Assembly (NCBI GenBank): GCA_019671005.1
Contig: CM033745.1
Coordinates: 30,965,526-31,029,525, forward strand
Source: Hibiscus mutabilis
Taxonomy: Eukaryota; Streptophyta; Magnoliopsida; Malvales; Malvaceae
Direction of reading: 5' to 3'
DNA length: 64,000 bases
The position numbers were made by a program, and so were the translations under genes. Of the stretch, positions 1 through 10,889 are shown piece by piece (within the stretch, counting starts at the first letter, position 1; each line of letters opens with the position of its first letter). The notes beneath the pieces are model-generated. The model was not told the origin of the DNA, did not search any database, and worked only from the letters and a program-made list of their open reading frames with translations.

Positions 1-958
1 GAACCTCAACAAGTTTAGCAAGAAGCTCCTGCAATCCATCCTATACAATGGGAATGCTTCTCTAGTTTAAAGGAAATGTTTGACCAAATGGTTGTCTCTA
101 TGAGACAGAAGCCTCCAACCCTTACAGACTCTCCAATAACTAAATCAGCAAGAGCCCAAATTTACAAACTAGCTCAACTTCGAGCTTATACCTTCACCGG
201 AGCAAGAGAAGAGAAGTCTAATATTGATTGAAAACTACAACAAGAATTTTAACTAAGCAATCACAATGTTCAGATGAACATAAACTAGAGTGTGCAGTAA
301 CCCTCTTGGCTGAAGAAGCACTAAATTGGTGGGAGACTACAACTATTGCAGCACCGGAGGAAGCTGTTACTTGGGAATTTTTCCTCAATGAGTTCAAAAA
401 GAAATACATCAGTGATCAATATCTGGCAGAGCGTAAGAAGAAATTCTTATATTTGAAGCAAGGAGGGAAACCAATTGAGCAGTATGTTAATGAATTCTAC
501 AAATATTGCAAATATGGGTCAGAGTTTATAAAGAATGAGGAGGATAAATGTCGAATGTTCATAGATGGACTCAATGATAAGTTGGGTCCCATGTTTATTG
601 CTTTGGGGATTTCTGATTTCCAAGATTTGGTCAACTGAGCCATAGCTACCGAAGCTAGGATGAAGACTTTAGGGAAAAAAAAGAAAATCAATCTCGGGGT
701 GATAAAAGGTAGAGGGAGGACCACAAACCTCATTGGAAGAATAAGAAACAAAAGCATCAAGGAGGAAATTCTTCTAATTATAACGACTACTCAAAGGGTA
801 ATTTCATACCTAAGCCTCAATCAATGGTTAAAACAATTACACCCACATTGTCCTTAAACAGCACCGGGAATACAGGTAGGGAGACTCAGATCCCTGCTTG
901 TAAAATCTGATAGAAAAATCATACGGGGTAGTGCAGAAAGTTAATCAATGCTTGATAC
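1..958 (+). pseudogene. gag: Broken gag gene of a Tekay-like chromovirus
   Basis: Gag is the capsid protein of the retrotransposon particle. The clearest stretch is 228-638, which reads through LLAEEALNWWETTT, then FFLNEFKKKYIS and FIDGLNDKLGPMF, the usual order of the plant retrotransposon gag domain. The frame stops at 636-638 right after FQDLVN; the next residues (AIATEA) continue past the stop and then the frame shifts. Upstream (1-227) the N-terminal part is visible only with stops. It is close in wording to the gag of the element at 31501-40734 (SPMFTALGITDFQDLVNQ there), so both belong to the same or a sister family. The window edge cuts the 5' end; no LTR is visible on that side. Not functional. 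Confidence 0.85.
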
Positions 959-1660
959 TTGTGTGGAGACACAACTCATTATGTTAAAGACTGTCCCCAA
1001 AGTCCGAACAAACTACCTTCTCATGTGTCCAAGGGTTCGAACCAGAACCAGTCACCTAGAGGAAAAGGGCCGAAGCAGTCTAACGTTGGGATTTATGGAA
1101 AGAGTAGATCCCAAGGGTTAAATGCTACCTATCAGGAGTCTCGGGCCCCTGCTCGAGTCTATCATATCTGGGGTCGAGAGGATGAGGAATCACCCGAAAT
1201 AATTACATGTACAATTTACCTTAATTCACAACCTGTTTACGCTCTTTTCAATTCGGGTTCAACCCACTCTTTTATAAGCCTTCCATTGATTAAAAGGTTG
1301 AACCTAAAGCTTGATCACACAAATAATGAACTTGTAGCTACAAACCATATTGGTGATAGAGTGAGGGTAAATCAAATTTGTAGAAATTGTCCCTTGTTCA
1401 TTCAAGGCATACCTTTTCATGCCGATCTTTTAGCCTTATCCTTCCTTGATTTTCATCTCATATTAGGCTTAGATTGTTTGGGAAAACACAAGGCTTGGGT
1501 TGATTGTAACAAGAAATGATTGTATCTCCTCGGTTTAGGGGTGACGACCCCAATATATATGATATATTGGCGATAGTAGGAGGTAATGAGGAAGATAGTA
1601 AGGAGATTGGTGACAGTTGGCTGGATAGATGAGAAGTGTGGTTTGTTATGTTCTGACACT
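950..1660 (+). pseudogene. Zinc knuckle and aspartic protease remnant of the same chromovirus
   Basis: Continuation of the gag above. A CCHC knuckle is half preserved (CGDTTHYVKDC from 962); its first cysteine lies out of frame, next to a stop, so a small indel has broken it. Downstream, ARVYHIWGREDEESPEI leads into a retropepsin-like domain. The active-site triplet, normally DSG in YALVDSGSTHSFIS, here reads NSG (YALFNSGSTHSFIS, near 1240-1270), so the catalytic aspartate is lost. LILGLDCLGKHKAWVDC marks the C-terminal half. The frame ends at 1517-1519 and recognisable coding stops near 1660; RT, RNase H and integrase are absent, so most of pol was deleted before or with the join to the LTR-type sequence that follows. 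Confidence 0.82.
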
Positions 1661-1794
1661 AACCATTGCTATGTTCTTTGAGCTATGTGTGAAATGGACC
1701 AATACGGTCAAACACGGACCAATGCTACCCATGCCCAAAAATGATCCAAGGCAAACATTTTAAAAGACATAAACTTTGTAAGAAATCTTCTAAG

Positions 1795-1935
1795 AACTTT
1801 GATAAACTCCGATAAGGACTCTGATAAGATTGGATAAGAACTCCGAAAGCTTTGATAAGTACTTCGATAAGCCTTGATAGGACTTCAATAAAACAAGTTA
1901 TGAACTTCGATAAGTTTGATAAGAATTCAAAGGAA
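1795..1935 (+). repeat. Degenerate GATAAG short tandem repeat
   Basis: About ten imperfect copies of a 12-16 bp unit built around the words CTCCGATAAG / CTTCGATAAG, running through the LTR-type sequence. Units vary in length and sequence, so this looks like an old slippage array and not a recent satellite. No coding potential. Confidence 0.6.
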
Positions 1936-2138
1936 CTTAGTTTAAAACCCTGAAAGACTTACAGTTAAGATTTGTAAAAATACAAAAACCAAATAAGCTT
2001 CCAATAATCAAGCCTTGTATAAGCTAAAAATTAAAATATAAACGTCTATTACTAATTCATGCTTGAATTTCTCAGATTTTACATTCAATATCATTAACAT
2101 TCTGTTTTGCTATTTTAAAGTCTCTACCTCACTTAGGC

Positions 2139-2146
2139 TATATAAG
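2139..2146 (+). promoter_or_regulatory. TATA-like box of the plus-oriented LTR
   Basis: TATATAAG in the context GGCTATATAAGCA. It lies in sequence that I read as LTR, so it would be the RNA polymerase II start region of the element. Assignment rests on the motif and context alone. Confidence 0.4.
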
Positions 2147-2557
2147 CATAATGCACTTGTTTATCATGCATTTGTAGGATAATTAATTTGACCAAGGATG
2201 GATCATGAACTAGGTTTGACAGTCATAATTGTAATAGATTTATGTATCTAAGTCTTCTAAGTCTCATAGTGGTGGCATTGCATTATGTGTATCATTTTGT
2301 TATACATTATTGGTTTATGCTTTAAATGGATTGTAATTAGGTTATTAGTGGATTGATTAATAACCTTATGTATTGGGTAGATATGGTTCAAATGAATGCT
2401 TGTTAGATGAGTTATGTTAGATTTGGATCGAATGATTGTTTATCGATTAGTTTTGTGTTAGGTATGAAATTAGATAGATGTTTGAGAATGGATCTATGTT
2501 GTTGTGTTTGAATGATCATGTGACAGCCCCTAATAGGCAAATTAATTAAATCGTGAT

Positions 2558-5500
2558 TGTAACACCCCATCCCCGGGTTAGTCGTAACCCGATTCAGGAG
2601 CGTTACCTAAACACAACCATTTAAAACATACAAGCAATCCACATTTAACAAAACCAACATACATAGCATGCCAATTTAGGTACTAATTTGTTCCATTTCA
2701 TACTTATACCCTAGGTTATCATTATCTTATTATTATTCCATTCAATTCACATACATCATTCAAACAACCATCTCAAGTGTGTCATACTTCACAATAGGTT
2801 ACTATTAAACATGATTCAACTTTCATTCTTACTACAAGTTCAAGTGGCCTATTCGATTGATACAATGTGGTCACTAAACACATTTCAATTAGCTTACTTG
2901 CATCTCAAGATACTACTTATTCAACCAATTAACAAGTTCAATGCAAGGCATCCAACTTACATTCTTTTACATGTTCATTCACCTGTTCAAACTATAAGGT
3001 GATACCTACTCACATTTCATTTGTTTCCTTACCATCAAGTCATATAATTTCATGGCATACTTAGTTAATACATTGTTAATGCATGGTTGTACATACCTTG
3101 GCTTCAATCTCTACATTGCCAAATCAAAACAATGGTCATAGGAACAAATGCATGATCATACACATTGGTCTAGCATTCGAATTAAACAAGATTCAAAAAA
3201 CATTGAACTTCTATCATATTATGCGCAGCATTATACCATCTTATATACATATCAACCAAGTTATATACATAGCTTAAATCATCCTAATTGGTTACATGAT
3301 AGGCCCATCAAATCATTACATATACTAGTCTTAAACATACATCCAAATACATGATCAAAGCTACCTATTACAAGATCTAGTGCCACCAAACTAGGAGTAT
3401 ACAAAGAGTATGAAATCATACTTTCAAGCTTGCTTCAAGGTGTTGCTTTGATCTCAAGATATCCTTTTGATAAAGCCTTTAATCTGTTATGGGAACAATG
3501 AAGAATAAAGTGGTAAGTTCAAGTTATGTACTTAGTGAGGTAACACTAAGTCTAGCCAATTTCAAATATACATCTCCAAATTTACATGTGTGTCAAGGGA
3601 TCAAGATCATATCTACAAGACACATATACCATTCGAATACATGGTGTAATCATAGGCAATCTTCACATATCACAAAATCAACATAGCAACATCCATCTTA
3701 ATGCCCATATGCTATTCGAATATCTTGCTTAGAAAACAAGCAACCAAATACTCCAATTACCAAGTAGGCATTCTTACACAAAGTCATCATTTATACATTT
3801 CGTTCATGAGAAGTAACTAGTTATACAACCATTCATGTGTCATCTTTCAAAGCAAGGAAGTTCATTCAAGAATCTTACAATTCAAGCAATGTTCATATCA
3901 GACATCCAAACAAACAACGTTCATTCAACTTATTAAGTCATCTTATAACACCCTTGGTAAGTAGTTTACTAGATAATCAAATCTTCAACAATGTGCACCG
4001 AAGTGCCAATATGCACTGCAGTGCCAATATGTATCGTCGTACTAATATGCACCGTAGTGCCAATATGAGCTCAAGATTCTAAGGCATGCCCTCCTATCTA
4101 TCCAAACTAGCTACCAAGGTTGTTGATTATCCATTTCATTCAAGCTTTATACCATTCATTATTCAATACAAGTTTATGCCATTCAAAGACCAAGCCCTTA
4201 GGCTTATGGAGTCTTAACTCCCATGACAAATCTATCCATGCCATTCGAATGGCATGAATACAAAGTGGTACCATTGTTCATTTCATTTCAACCAGCCATG
4301 TATATCAATCACAAACACATGCATATGTATGCAATGTGCGTACCTTATTCTCCAAGCAAGCATGCCATTTCTTACCTTTGGCATAAGCAATGCAACATGA
4401 CAAGCATTTCATTTGCTTAACACTCAAGTAAACAAATATATCATGACATCAAACAAGTTGTCATACATGTCATTCTTCCCTTAATTAGCCAAATATGCAT
4501 TAGGTCATGTTACATGGCAATGACATTGAATTAAGACAATAACAAGGTTGGTTAGGACCTAGTCCCAACCCTAAGGATAGTTACACTCACAATACTCCTA
4601 GCAATCAATTGTCTTGTATCCAAATCCCTTTGCCTCTAGCTTTGGGATGTCCACTCCTATCTTCCTCTTCCCCAACTTGCTGCCCTTGGTCTAGCAAGCA
4701 TAACACATACATTTCATCAAAAGAAGCACATAATGTCACACAATTATAGTAGCAATGTTATCGCATTTGTACCTAACACTTAGCTACTGTTTTTATGCTT
4801 TCTTTCAAGCATTTCATACTAGTTCATCTTTATATTGTTATTACCTCATTTTAGGGCATAACTGGACATGTTACAATGTCCCAAAACTGTTTTGGAAACA
4901 GTTTGCTTCTAGGTGTAAAAACAGTCCCAAACTGCCCAAGACATTGCTGCCTGGCAGTTTGCACACTGTCCCTTTAAATGGTCATATCTTTTAATCTGTA
5001 CGTCAGAATTTCAATTACTATACACCGTTGGAAAGATAACAAAATTTTGTACAAGACCATGTAATACTTTCATTTTAGTTATTATCCAATTAATACAGTT
5101 TATTGTTCAAATACAGGGCATTTACACTGCCTGGGCAGTTTGCACTGTCCAGCAATTCCTATTTACAGTTTCCATCATAGGACCCAGTTTTCAGTTCTGT
5201 TTTCACCTAATGAAAGTAGACATACTATGGATAATTTCATTAAAATTTCAGCCCTGAATTTGATCTATACAATTTTTGGTGAATTTTCAAAGTGACTGCC
5301 CAGAACAGAGCAATTCTGGGCAGATTGCACCTATTCACATTTTAATTCCTTAAATTCATTTTAACCAATGTTTTGGCCCTATAATTCATTTCATATGACA
5401 TCCTAAACTTGTTTAGTCATTGTTAATTCATTATTAAAGGCAGCCAGAACAGAGTAAGTTGATTACAATGCTTAATTTTGCATATTTACACAATTTCAAT

Positions 5501-6329
5501 TGAACCAAACAGTTTCTATGTTATGTGACTATGTTCATACATTTATCTTTCATTTCCAGCATTGGTTACTAACAATTCAGCTTGTTTAATACCTTAATTA
5601 CATTACCTAATCATGATCATAATCAATTCGTTAGTTCCATAGCTCAATTTCAAGTTCTAACCATTCAATTCTTACTTCAACATCTCATTTCAACTTTCCA
5701 GCAACCTAACTTTGTTACACTATCACAAACACATAATTTCCAGCATAATACCTAGTGTTCATTCTCCAATTTGCATAATTCTACAACAATTTAATCATCT
5801 AACACATATTCAATAGTTAATCTCATCTATAATCATCAAAACAGTCCAATTCAACAAGTATAGTTGCCTATTCAATTGAACAAAGGTAGAATCATACTTA
5901 CTTTGCTTCTAGCTTTAATTTCCTTACAAAATCCTATACATGCAAGCTAAATTTTTCCTTCAACAATGGCTGGTTTCTCAAGCTTTCTTTCTCTCTATTC
6001 TCTTCTTCTATTCGGCTAACAAAGAGAAATGAAGAAGATGATGACAACATCTAATCCAAGTTATTGGATTTGTTAATTGTCCAAATTGTCCCTTAATTAA
6101 TCCTTATTATTAACTTAATCAAGGGCATTAGGGGAAACAAGGAATTTAGCATGCATTCCCCTCTTTCTCATTTAATTCAATGTAGTCACTTTAAATTGGT
6201 TACTTATTTCATTCATTCTTTCAATTAGGCCCTTGACTAATCAATTTAACTTAAATTCTAGATTCAATTAAGCTATCAACTTATGCAAATTGGTTCCAAT
6301 ACTTCTAGGTTAGGATTTGGGATGTTATG
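2558..6329 (-). repeat. Solo LTR of a chromovirus, minus orientation (inferred)
   Basis: Begins TGTAACACCCCATCCCCGGG, which resembles the left edge of the LTR at 30174 (TGTAACACCCCTTTCCTGG), and ends near GGGATGTTAT. No coding sequence inside. A 5-bp flank GTGAT (2553-2557) is matched by ATGAT (6330-6334) with one change, as expected for an eroded target duplication. Interior phrases about CAGTTTGCACTGTCC and TGGGCAGATTGCACC are similar in type to the LTR interior at 33540-33600. No internal gag-pol is attached, so a solo LTR left by LTR-LTR recombination is the simplest reading. The alternative is a single LTR from 2558 to 7319. Confidence 0.5.
3990..4061 (+). repeat. Four 18-bp tandem units
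   Basis: Four head-to-tail copies of an 18-bp unit of the type AATATGCACCGTAGTGCC at 3990, 4008, 4026 and 4044, followed by a partial fifth (AATATGAGC). The third copy is the most diverged. The array lies in the LTR-type block and is probably a small LTR-internal minisatellite. An open frame over it is a by-product of the repeat length being divisible by three. Confidence 0.85.
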
Positions 6330-7319
6330 ATGATTAAGAATTAATCCTATCTTAAGATATGAACTTGAATGCTTATGTGTCCATGTTTACAAGCTATGAT
6401 ATCATATATGATCTAGTCATCACATGAATCTGCTTGTTGGAAGTTCGATGATGATATCTTAGTATAAAGAAACTAGTTACAAACAATCATGATATATGAA
6501 AAGAATAATGAAGAAATAAGTTAATATATCAACAAAGTTTTTGTATACTCTCGTCCGAATGTGAATTATAAAATTGAGTCTAATGTACAAGTTTAAGACT
6601 AGCTATGCATAAAGCATTTGGATATTATACTTTTATATCATGTATATGTATAAGATATTGAGAGGTTACCACTGTTATAAATGGTTCATTATGCCTTGTT
6701 TGTTGTTGCTAGTATGATAACCGAATGGTATATTGTTGTTTAAGTTATCATAGTGTGATGATCGAATGATTGCTTATTGTTTAAGTTACAATAGCATGAT
6801 GATAGAAAGGTTCCTTGATATGCAAGTATGATGATATAATGTTCGTATGGTCTCTAGTTGATTAGTTCACGATATATGATGGTTTAATGGATGCTCGTGG
6901 ATTTAGCTACATTAATATGATCATTGTTTACGTACTTTGGTTAAGTTCTATGCACGATATTAGGTTGTTTATTGGCTCTGACTCATACCTTGATTGTAAT
7001 ATATGAATGCTTGACTAATATTGTTGAATAGATTAAGCTATTGAAATCCGAACACTCAAATGATTGTAATCTCCCCTTAAGATTGATGTATTGATTTCGG
7101 CTAAGATTTAAGTCCTAAGACAACACCTTGCTCTTAAAAGATTGAAAGTTGTGTAATACTCTTGCGAAAATAAAGAATTGAAAGTTAACAAAAAGAAATT
7201 TTGTCAACCTGCCAAGATTGATTTTAAAAGTTTTAGTTTTCGGTTACATGTTTCGTAAAATTCTTTGCAGTGACATCTTCAATTCCGGTTTTCTTTTAAA
7301 CCGGGTTGAGGGTGTTACA
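6330..7319 (+). repeat. Right part of the plus-oriented chromovirus LTR (inferred)
   Basis: AT-rich non-coding sequence ending in AAACCGGGTTGAGGGTGTTACA-type sequence, with GAGGGTGTTACA at 7308-7319 as the LTR terminus. Around 6710-6830 a unit of roughly 45-50 bp carrying GATGATCGAATGATTG and TTGTTTAAGTTA recurs imperfectly two to three times. The shared wording with 2400-2450 is the reason to join it to the left block. The following base starts unrelated Tat-type coding sequence. Confidence 0.5.
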
Positions 7320-7394
7320 GGAAATAGATGTCCCTACGGAATAGTCAAGACTTATTGAAAATGAGGAAAACATATTCTGCCTCACAAGCAAGAA

Positions 7395-8560
7395 ATTGGA
7401 TTTTAAATTTAGGGACTGATTGAATTGCTACAATAATTCAAAGACATCTTAGCATGGTCATGCCAAGATATACCGAGGTAAGATTTAGATAATGTTATGC
7501 ACAAGTTACTCAGGAGGCCTGAACGCATGTTTGTTCAGCAAAAGCTTTGAAGAATAGGTCCAAAAATGTTGCAAAAGCAATTTGATGATGACTTCCTCAA
7601 GATGGTCGAGACCTTAATAAAGTGCGCCCAAATGACAATCTTCTTTTGATCCGAACGAGGTAGAGAAAATAACATTTACAATCATGTGAGACTCATTTCA
7701 CTGCAAGCTAATGACATTTGGATTAAAAGCATTGGGCAACACATCAGAAGGTCATGGTAATTGAAGTAAAGATGGATACAAAATTCAAGAATGATTCTCC
7801 AATGATTGAAGAAGAATCAGTCTAAGCACAACTCGTTAAAATATACTTTTGGAGCCATATTTGGGAAACTCATGGGTCAACAAAAGTGAAACTAAAATTA
7901 ACCTTGTCAAATTGGAAGCTATTTAGAATTTTCTCTCTCTAGAAAAAAGAAGAAAATAAAAAAAAATAAAAAAGCAAGCAAAGCAAAAAAAAATGAATGA
8001 GAAAGCAAAGAAAAGAAAAAAGAAGCAAAAAAAAAACAAAAAAGAAAAAAAGAAAAAGAAAAAGAGAAAGAGGAAGAAGCTCAAAGAGGTTGAATTATAC
8101 ATCGAGACGGATAGACAAAATGTGATCCAATATTCAGGTTGCTGAAAAAGATTGATCCAAGAGTATGGGATGAAGGATGCCATGAAACCCTATAAAGATC
8201 AAGAAACATTTATCAAATGCCCAATTCTGATAGCATCAGTTCTAGATTGGTCGTTAATTCTTGAATGGTCTATGAAAACTCAATGGGGTGTACTTGGCCA
8301 GCATGATGAAACATGAAAAAAGCCATTTATTATTTAAGGGAAGATTCACCAATTACAAACTGTGGCACCCACCAATTCAAAAGCTTTGTTGTTTTGTGGT
8401 TTGGGTAGCTTGAAGGCTCAGACAATATGTCGTATCATTCCATTTATCTAATCTTAAGATTAGATCCTTTAAAATTCTTTGATGAAAAAACTAGTGTTGA
8501 CTAGAGAATGACTCACTGTCAAATGTTATTATCAAAGTTTGATATAGCTAGAAAGCAATG
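7395..8560 (+). pseudogene. pol: Tat-1 RT and RNase H fragments
   Basis: Reverse transcriptase copies element RNA to DNA; RNase H removes the RNA strand. At about 7430-7600 the sequence reads, through stops, FKDILAWSCQDIP and later MFVQQKL, which is the linker before RT in Tat pol. At 7695-7730 CKLMTFGLKALGN marks the palm just before the catalytic motif, but the YVDD region is not present; a deletion follows. At 8445-8550 DPLKFFDEKTSVD, a stop, then MLLSKFDIA matches the RNase H C-terminal segment. Between these lie a purine-rich tract and sequence with no recognisable domain. Several deletions and many stops; non-functional. Confidence 0.65.
7935..8085 (+). repeat. Purine-rich low-complexity tract
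   Basis: About 150 bp of almost only A and G on the plus strand (runs such as AAAAAGAAAAAGAAAAAGAG). It generates a phenylalanine-rich open frame on the minus strand that is not a gene. Similar tracts occur in the 3' untranslated parts of both Tat elements (near 9545, 10715-10775 and 62460-62520). Confidence 0.85.
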
Positions 8561-8699
8561 ATGGTTTTCTTGGCGAGACGTTCTTCAGATGATCATGAGT
8601 CCTTAAACTCTAGTATCCCAAATGTTGATTTGATGTGCATAACAGGTGGTAAAAGGAAACAAATCCCTAGAAGCTTATATTTGAGAGAGCATACAATGC

Positions 8700-9545
8700 C
8701 TTTTGCTTTATAAGGTAGAGGTTCATCCAAAATCCTCCAATAGACACCATGTTATCCTGGTCATGATTGATCACTTTTCCAAATGGGGAGAAGCCGCTTC
8801 CTATGCTAGTATTACAAAACGAACAGTTTGCAATCACTTGAAGAGAGAGATTATCTATCAATATGGTTTTCCAGAGAGAATTGTCATTGATAGGGCCTTT
8901 AATCTGAACAACAAGATGATATCAGAAGTTTGGTGAATAGTTCAAGAAAAAGCATCATAATTCTGAATTTAGTGCTCAGAGATAACGGGAGAGTAAAGGC
9001 AGAAAACATAAACATAAAAAAGATTATCTCAAAGACTTGCAAAGACTGTCATGAGAAACTACCGTTAGCCATGCATGCATATTATACAAAGTGTGCACTT
9101 CAACAGGGGAAACATTGTATCCTTTGGTCTATGGGATGGAAGCAGTATGACTAATTGAGGTTCATATTATGTTTTTGGGTATTGACAAATGTGAGATTGG
9201 ATGACACAGAATGAGTATAAGCTCGATAAGGTCAATTGAATCTCGTAGAAGAGAGGAGACTAAAACTAATTTGCCAGGGTTAGATGTTCCAAGAGAGAAT
9301 GATGCCAGCTCAGAACAATGAAAGTTCGTCCAATAGAATTCCAAGAAGGGGATCTAGTGCTTAAAAATATCTTTCCAGTTCATAAAGATTTTCCGTGGGA
9401 AATGGATACCTAATTGGAAAGGGCTATACATCATCAATGAGGCCTTTTTCCGGAGGAGTGTTGATTTTAACGGTGATGTTCAAAGATTAGTTAAGCAATC
9501 TAATGGACTCAAACTCAATCAAGAAGTGCTACGCTTGAAGAATTA
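8700..9545 (+). pseudogene. pol: Tat-1 integrase and pol C-terminus
   Basis: Integrase inserts the DNA copy. From 8703 the frame reads VHPKSSNRHHVILVMIDHFSKWGEAAS; the first catalytic Asp is in VMID. The second, normally in IISDNATNLNNKM, is kept as IVIDRAFNLNNKM. The third motif, normally NGAVEAANKN, reads NGRVKAENIN, so the catalytic Glu is replaced by Lys. CHEKLPLAMHAYYTKCA follows. A stop at 8934-8936 and later frameshifts break the frame. The C-terminal tail is visible in pieces to about 9545 (FRGKWIPNWKG, near 9393). Length and order fit the family; activity is impossible. Confidence 0.8.
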
Positions 9546-10688
9546 AAAAAGAGGTTGAAAAAAGGAAAAAAAGAAAAAAGCGGAGTGAAAGCCCAAAAAT
9601 GGTGCTTTGCAAAATGAAAATATCTATTGTGAACACCCAAAAGGGAACCTTAGATATAAAAAAAAAGATCATAAAAAGAAAAATCAAAAGAAAAGAAGGG
9701 TTTGAGATGAAAATTCACAAAGGGCGTCCTGAAACCAAAAAAGGATTTGCGTTGAAAACCCACAAAGGACGGCTTAGATAATTTGAGATAAGGTATCTGA
9801 AAATAAACCTTCTCGGAATCTATGATTTTGGGGAAATTCGGGGTTGGAAGCTTTATTTCGGTTGATAGGCTCTCGTGTCCTTCATACAGTGGATACATGG
9901 GTCGTTGCATTGAATTTATCATGTTTGCCATGACTTATCAAATTATTCAACTTTCTTAAATAATATTTTGAGCCCTTCACTTATCATTTCAACAAGCATC
10001 TTGCGTATAAATCGATTAGATACAAGAAAAATAAAGAATTTCTTGGGTATTATTATGATGTACTAATCCTTTAAGTGCAGACAGAACAGGAGGTGACATC
10101 GGTACTTGTTTAATGATGAAAAATATATCGAGGAAAGGACACAAGTCTGAGTGTCAGAAACATTTAAACAAAGCTTCAAGAAAGTGACGTGGACAACCCT
10201 GGGGCAAAGTGAGAACATGGACTATCTTTTGGGGCAAAAGCATGAACCAGATCAATTCGCTAAGTGTTCATCCTATTCAAAGGCAAAGGTCATTACTTCT
10301 ACGGTATTGCAAGACAAGAAAGCTTTGTGGATGTTAGAGTGAACAAAGATGATAGTTGAATTCAAGACTGGGGCAATGCTATAAAGAACATTACAGAAGA
10401 ATATTTTTTGTTCCGGTGAATAGAGTATGCAAGCCAGAACAACATAACTTGTGATCTCTTTTGGAACCATGAGAAAGAATGTTGTCAAAGAAATTGAATG
10501 AAGACACATCAAGAATGACTTTACGAGAAATGAGTTGTCACCAGTACTCAATTTTTTGAGAATTGAGTTATAACAAGAGAAGGGTTTATGTGTTGAGTCC
10601 ATGAAAAGGCAAGTACAAGTTTCATCAGAATTGAAATTAGCCTTATTTGGAGCAAAAGAAAAACATCATTGCAAAGAAAGAAAGAAAC
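9546..10688 (+). other. Tat-1 3' untranslated region, non-coding
   Basis: No gene. A purine-rich stretch at 9546-9600 is followed by two short repeats carrying the core GAAAACCCACAAAGG or close variants (9706-9780); the first is flanked by GGTTT and AAACC and could pair. The remainder to 10688 is ordinary AT-rich sequence with short chance frames. Extended 3' untranslated regions with repeats are known for Tat-lineage elements. Confidence 0.6.
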
Positions 10689-10889
10689 AAGGTGAAAACC
10701 CACAAGGGCACTTTAAAAAAAAGAAAAAGAAGAAAAAAGAAAAAGAAAGAAAGAAAGAAAAAAGAAAAAAAAAACAAGGTGAAAACCCGAAAGGGCACCT
10801 TGAGAAAAAAGAAGAGAAAAACCAAAGTGAAAACCTGAAATGGCACTTTGAGAAAAGCAATCTAAAGTGAAAAACAGAAAAGAGACTTT
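10689..10889 (+). repeat. Array of four 26-nt hairpin units in the Tat-1 3' UTR
   Basis: Four copies, each exactly 26 nt, at 10689-10714, 10776-10801, 10824-10849 and 10864-10889. Each has an outer 6-nt arm, AAAA, a 3-nt inner arm, a 4-nt loop, a 3-nt arm and a closing 6-nt arm. Outer arms are AAGGTG/CACTTT, AAGGTG/CACCTT, AAAGTG/CACTTT and AAAGTG/GACTTT. The inner arms are CCC/GGG in the first two. Loops are ACAA, GAAA, GAAA, GAAA; the last three fit GNRA. The third arm base and its partner change together (G-T, G-C, A-T, A-T). Units are separated by A/G-rich spacers. No protein is likely despite open frames across it. Confidence 0.8.

Larger units (their letters stand above)
1661..2557 (+). 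repeat. Left part of a plus-oriented chromovirus LTR (inferred)
   Basis: AT-rich non-coding sequence with no gene. It contains a TATA-like box in the context CTTAGGCTATATAAGC (2132-2147); the same neighbourhood appears in reverse complement inside the LTRs at 31260-31290 and 47030-47060 (TAGCCTAGTGAGG), which supports LTR identity and plus orientation. The phrase GATCGAATGATTG at about 2432 recurs near 6753 on the far side of the 2558-6329 block. I infer that 1661-2557 and 6330-7319 were one LTR interrupted by an insertion. The true 5' edge of the LTR is not resolved. Confidence 0.5.

Noticed and set aside
3083..4420. Several 60-80 codon plus frames between 2.8 and 5.0 kb
   Set aside because: No domains, His/Ile/Asn-rich as expected from AT-rich LTR sequence, and no codon pattern of a gene.
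7923..8183. Minus-strand 86-codon frame very rich in Phe
   Set aside because: It is the complement of an A/G low-complexity tract; no domain, and composition is explained by the tract.
10601..10870. Lys/Glu-rich open frames in the 10.6-10.9 kb region
   Set aside because: They run through A-rich spacers and hairpin repeats of the Tat-1 3' UTR; repeat structure, not coding selection.
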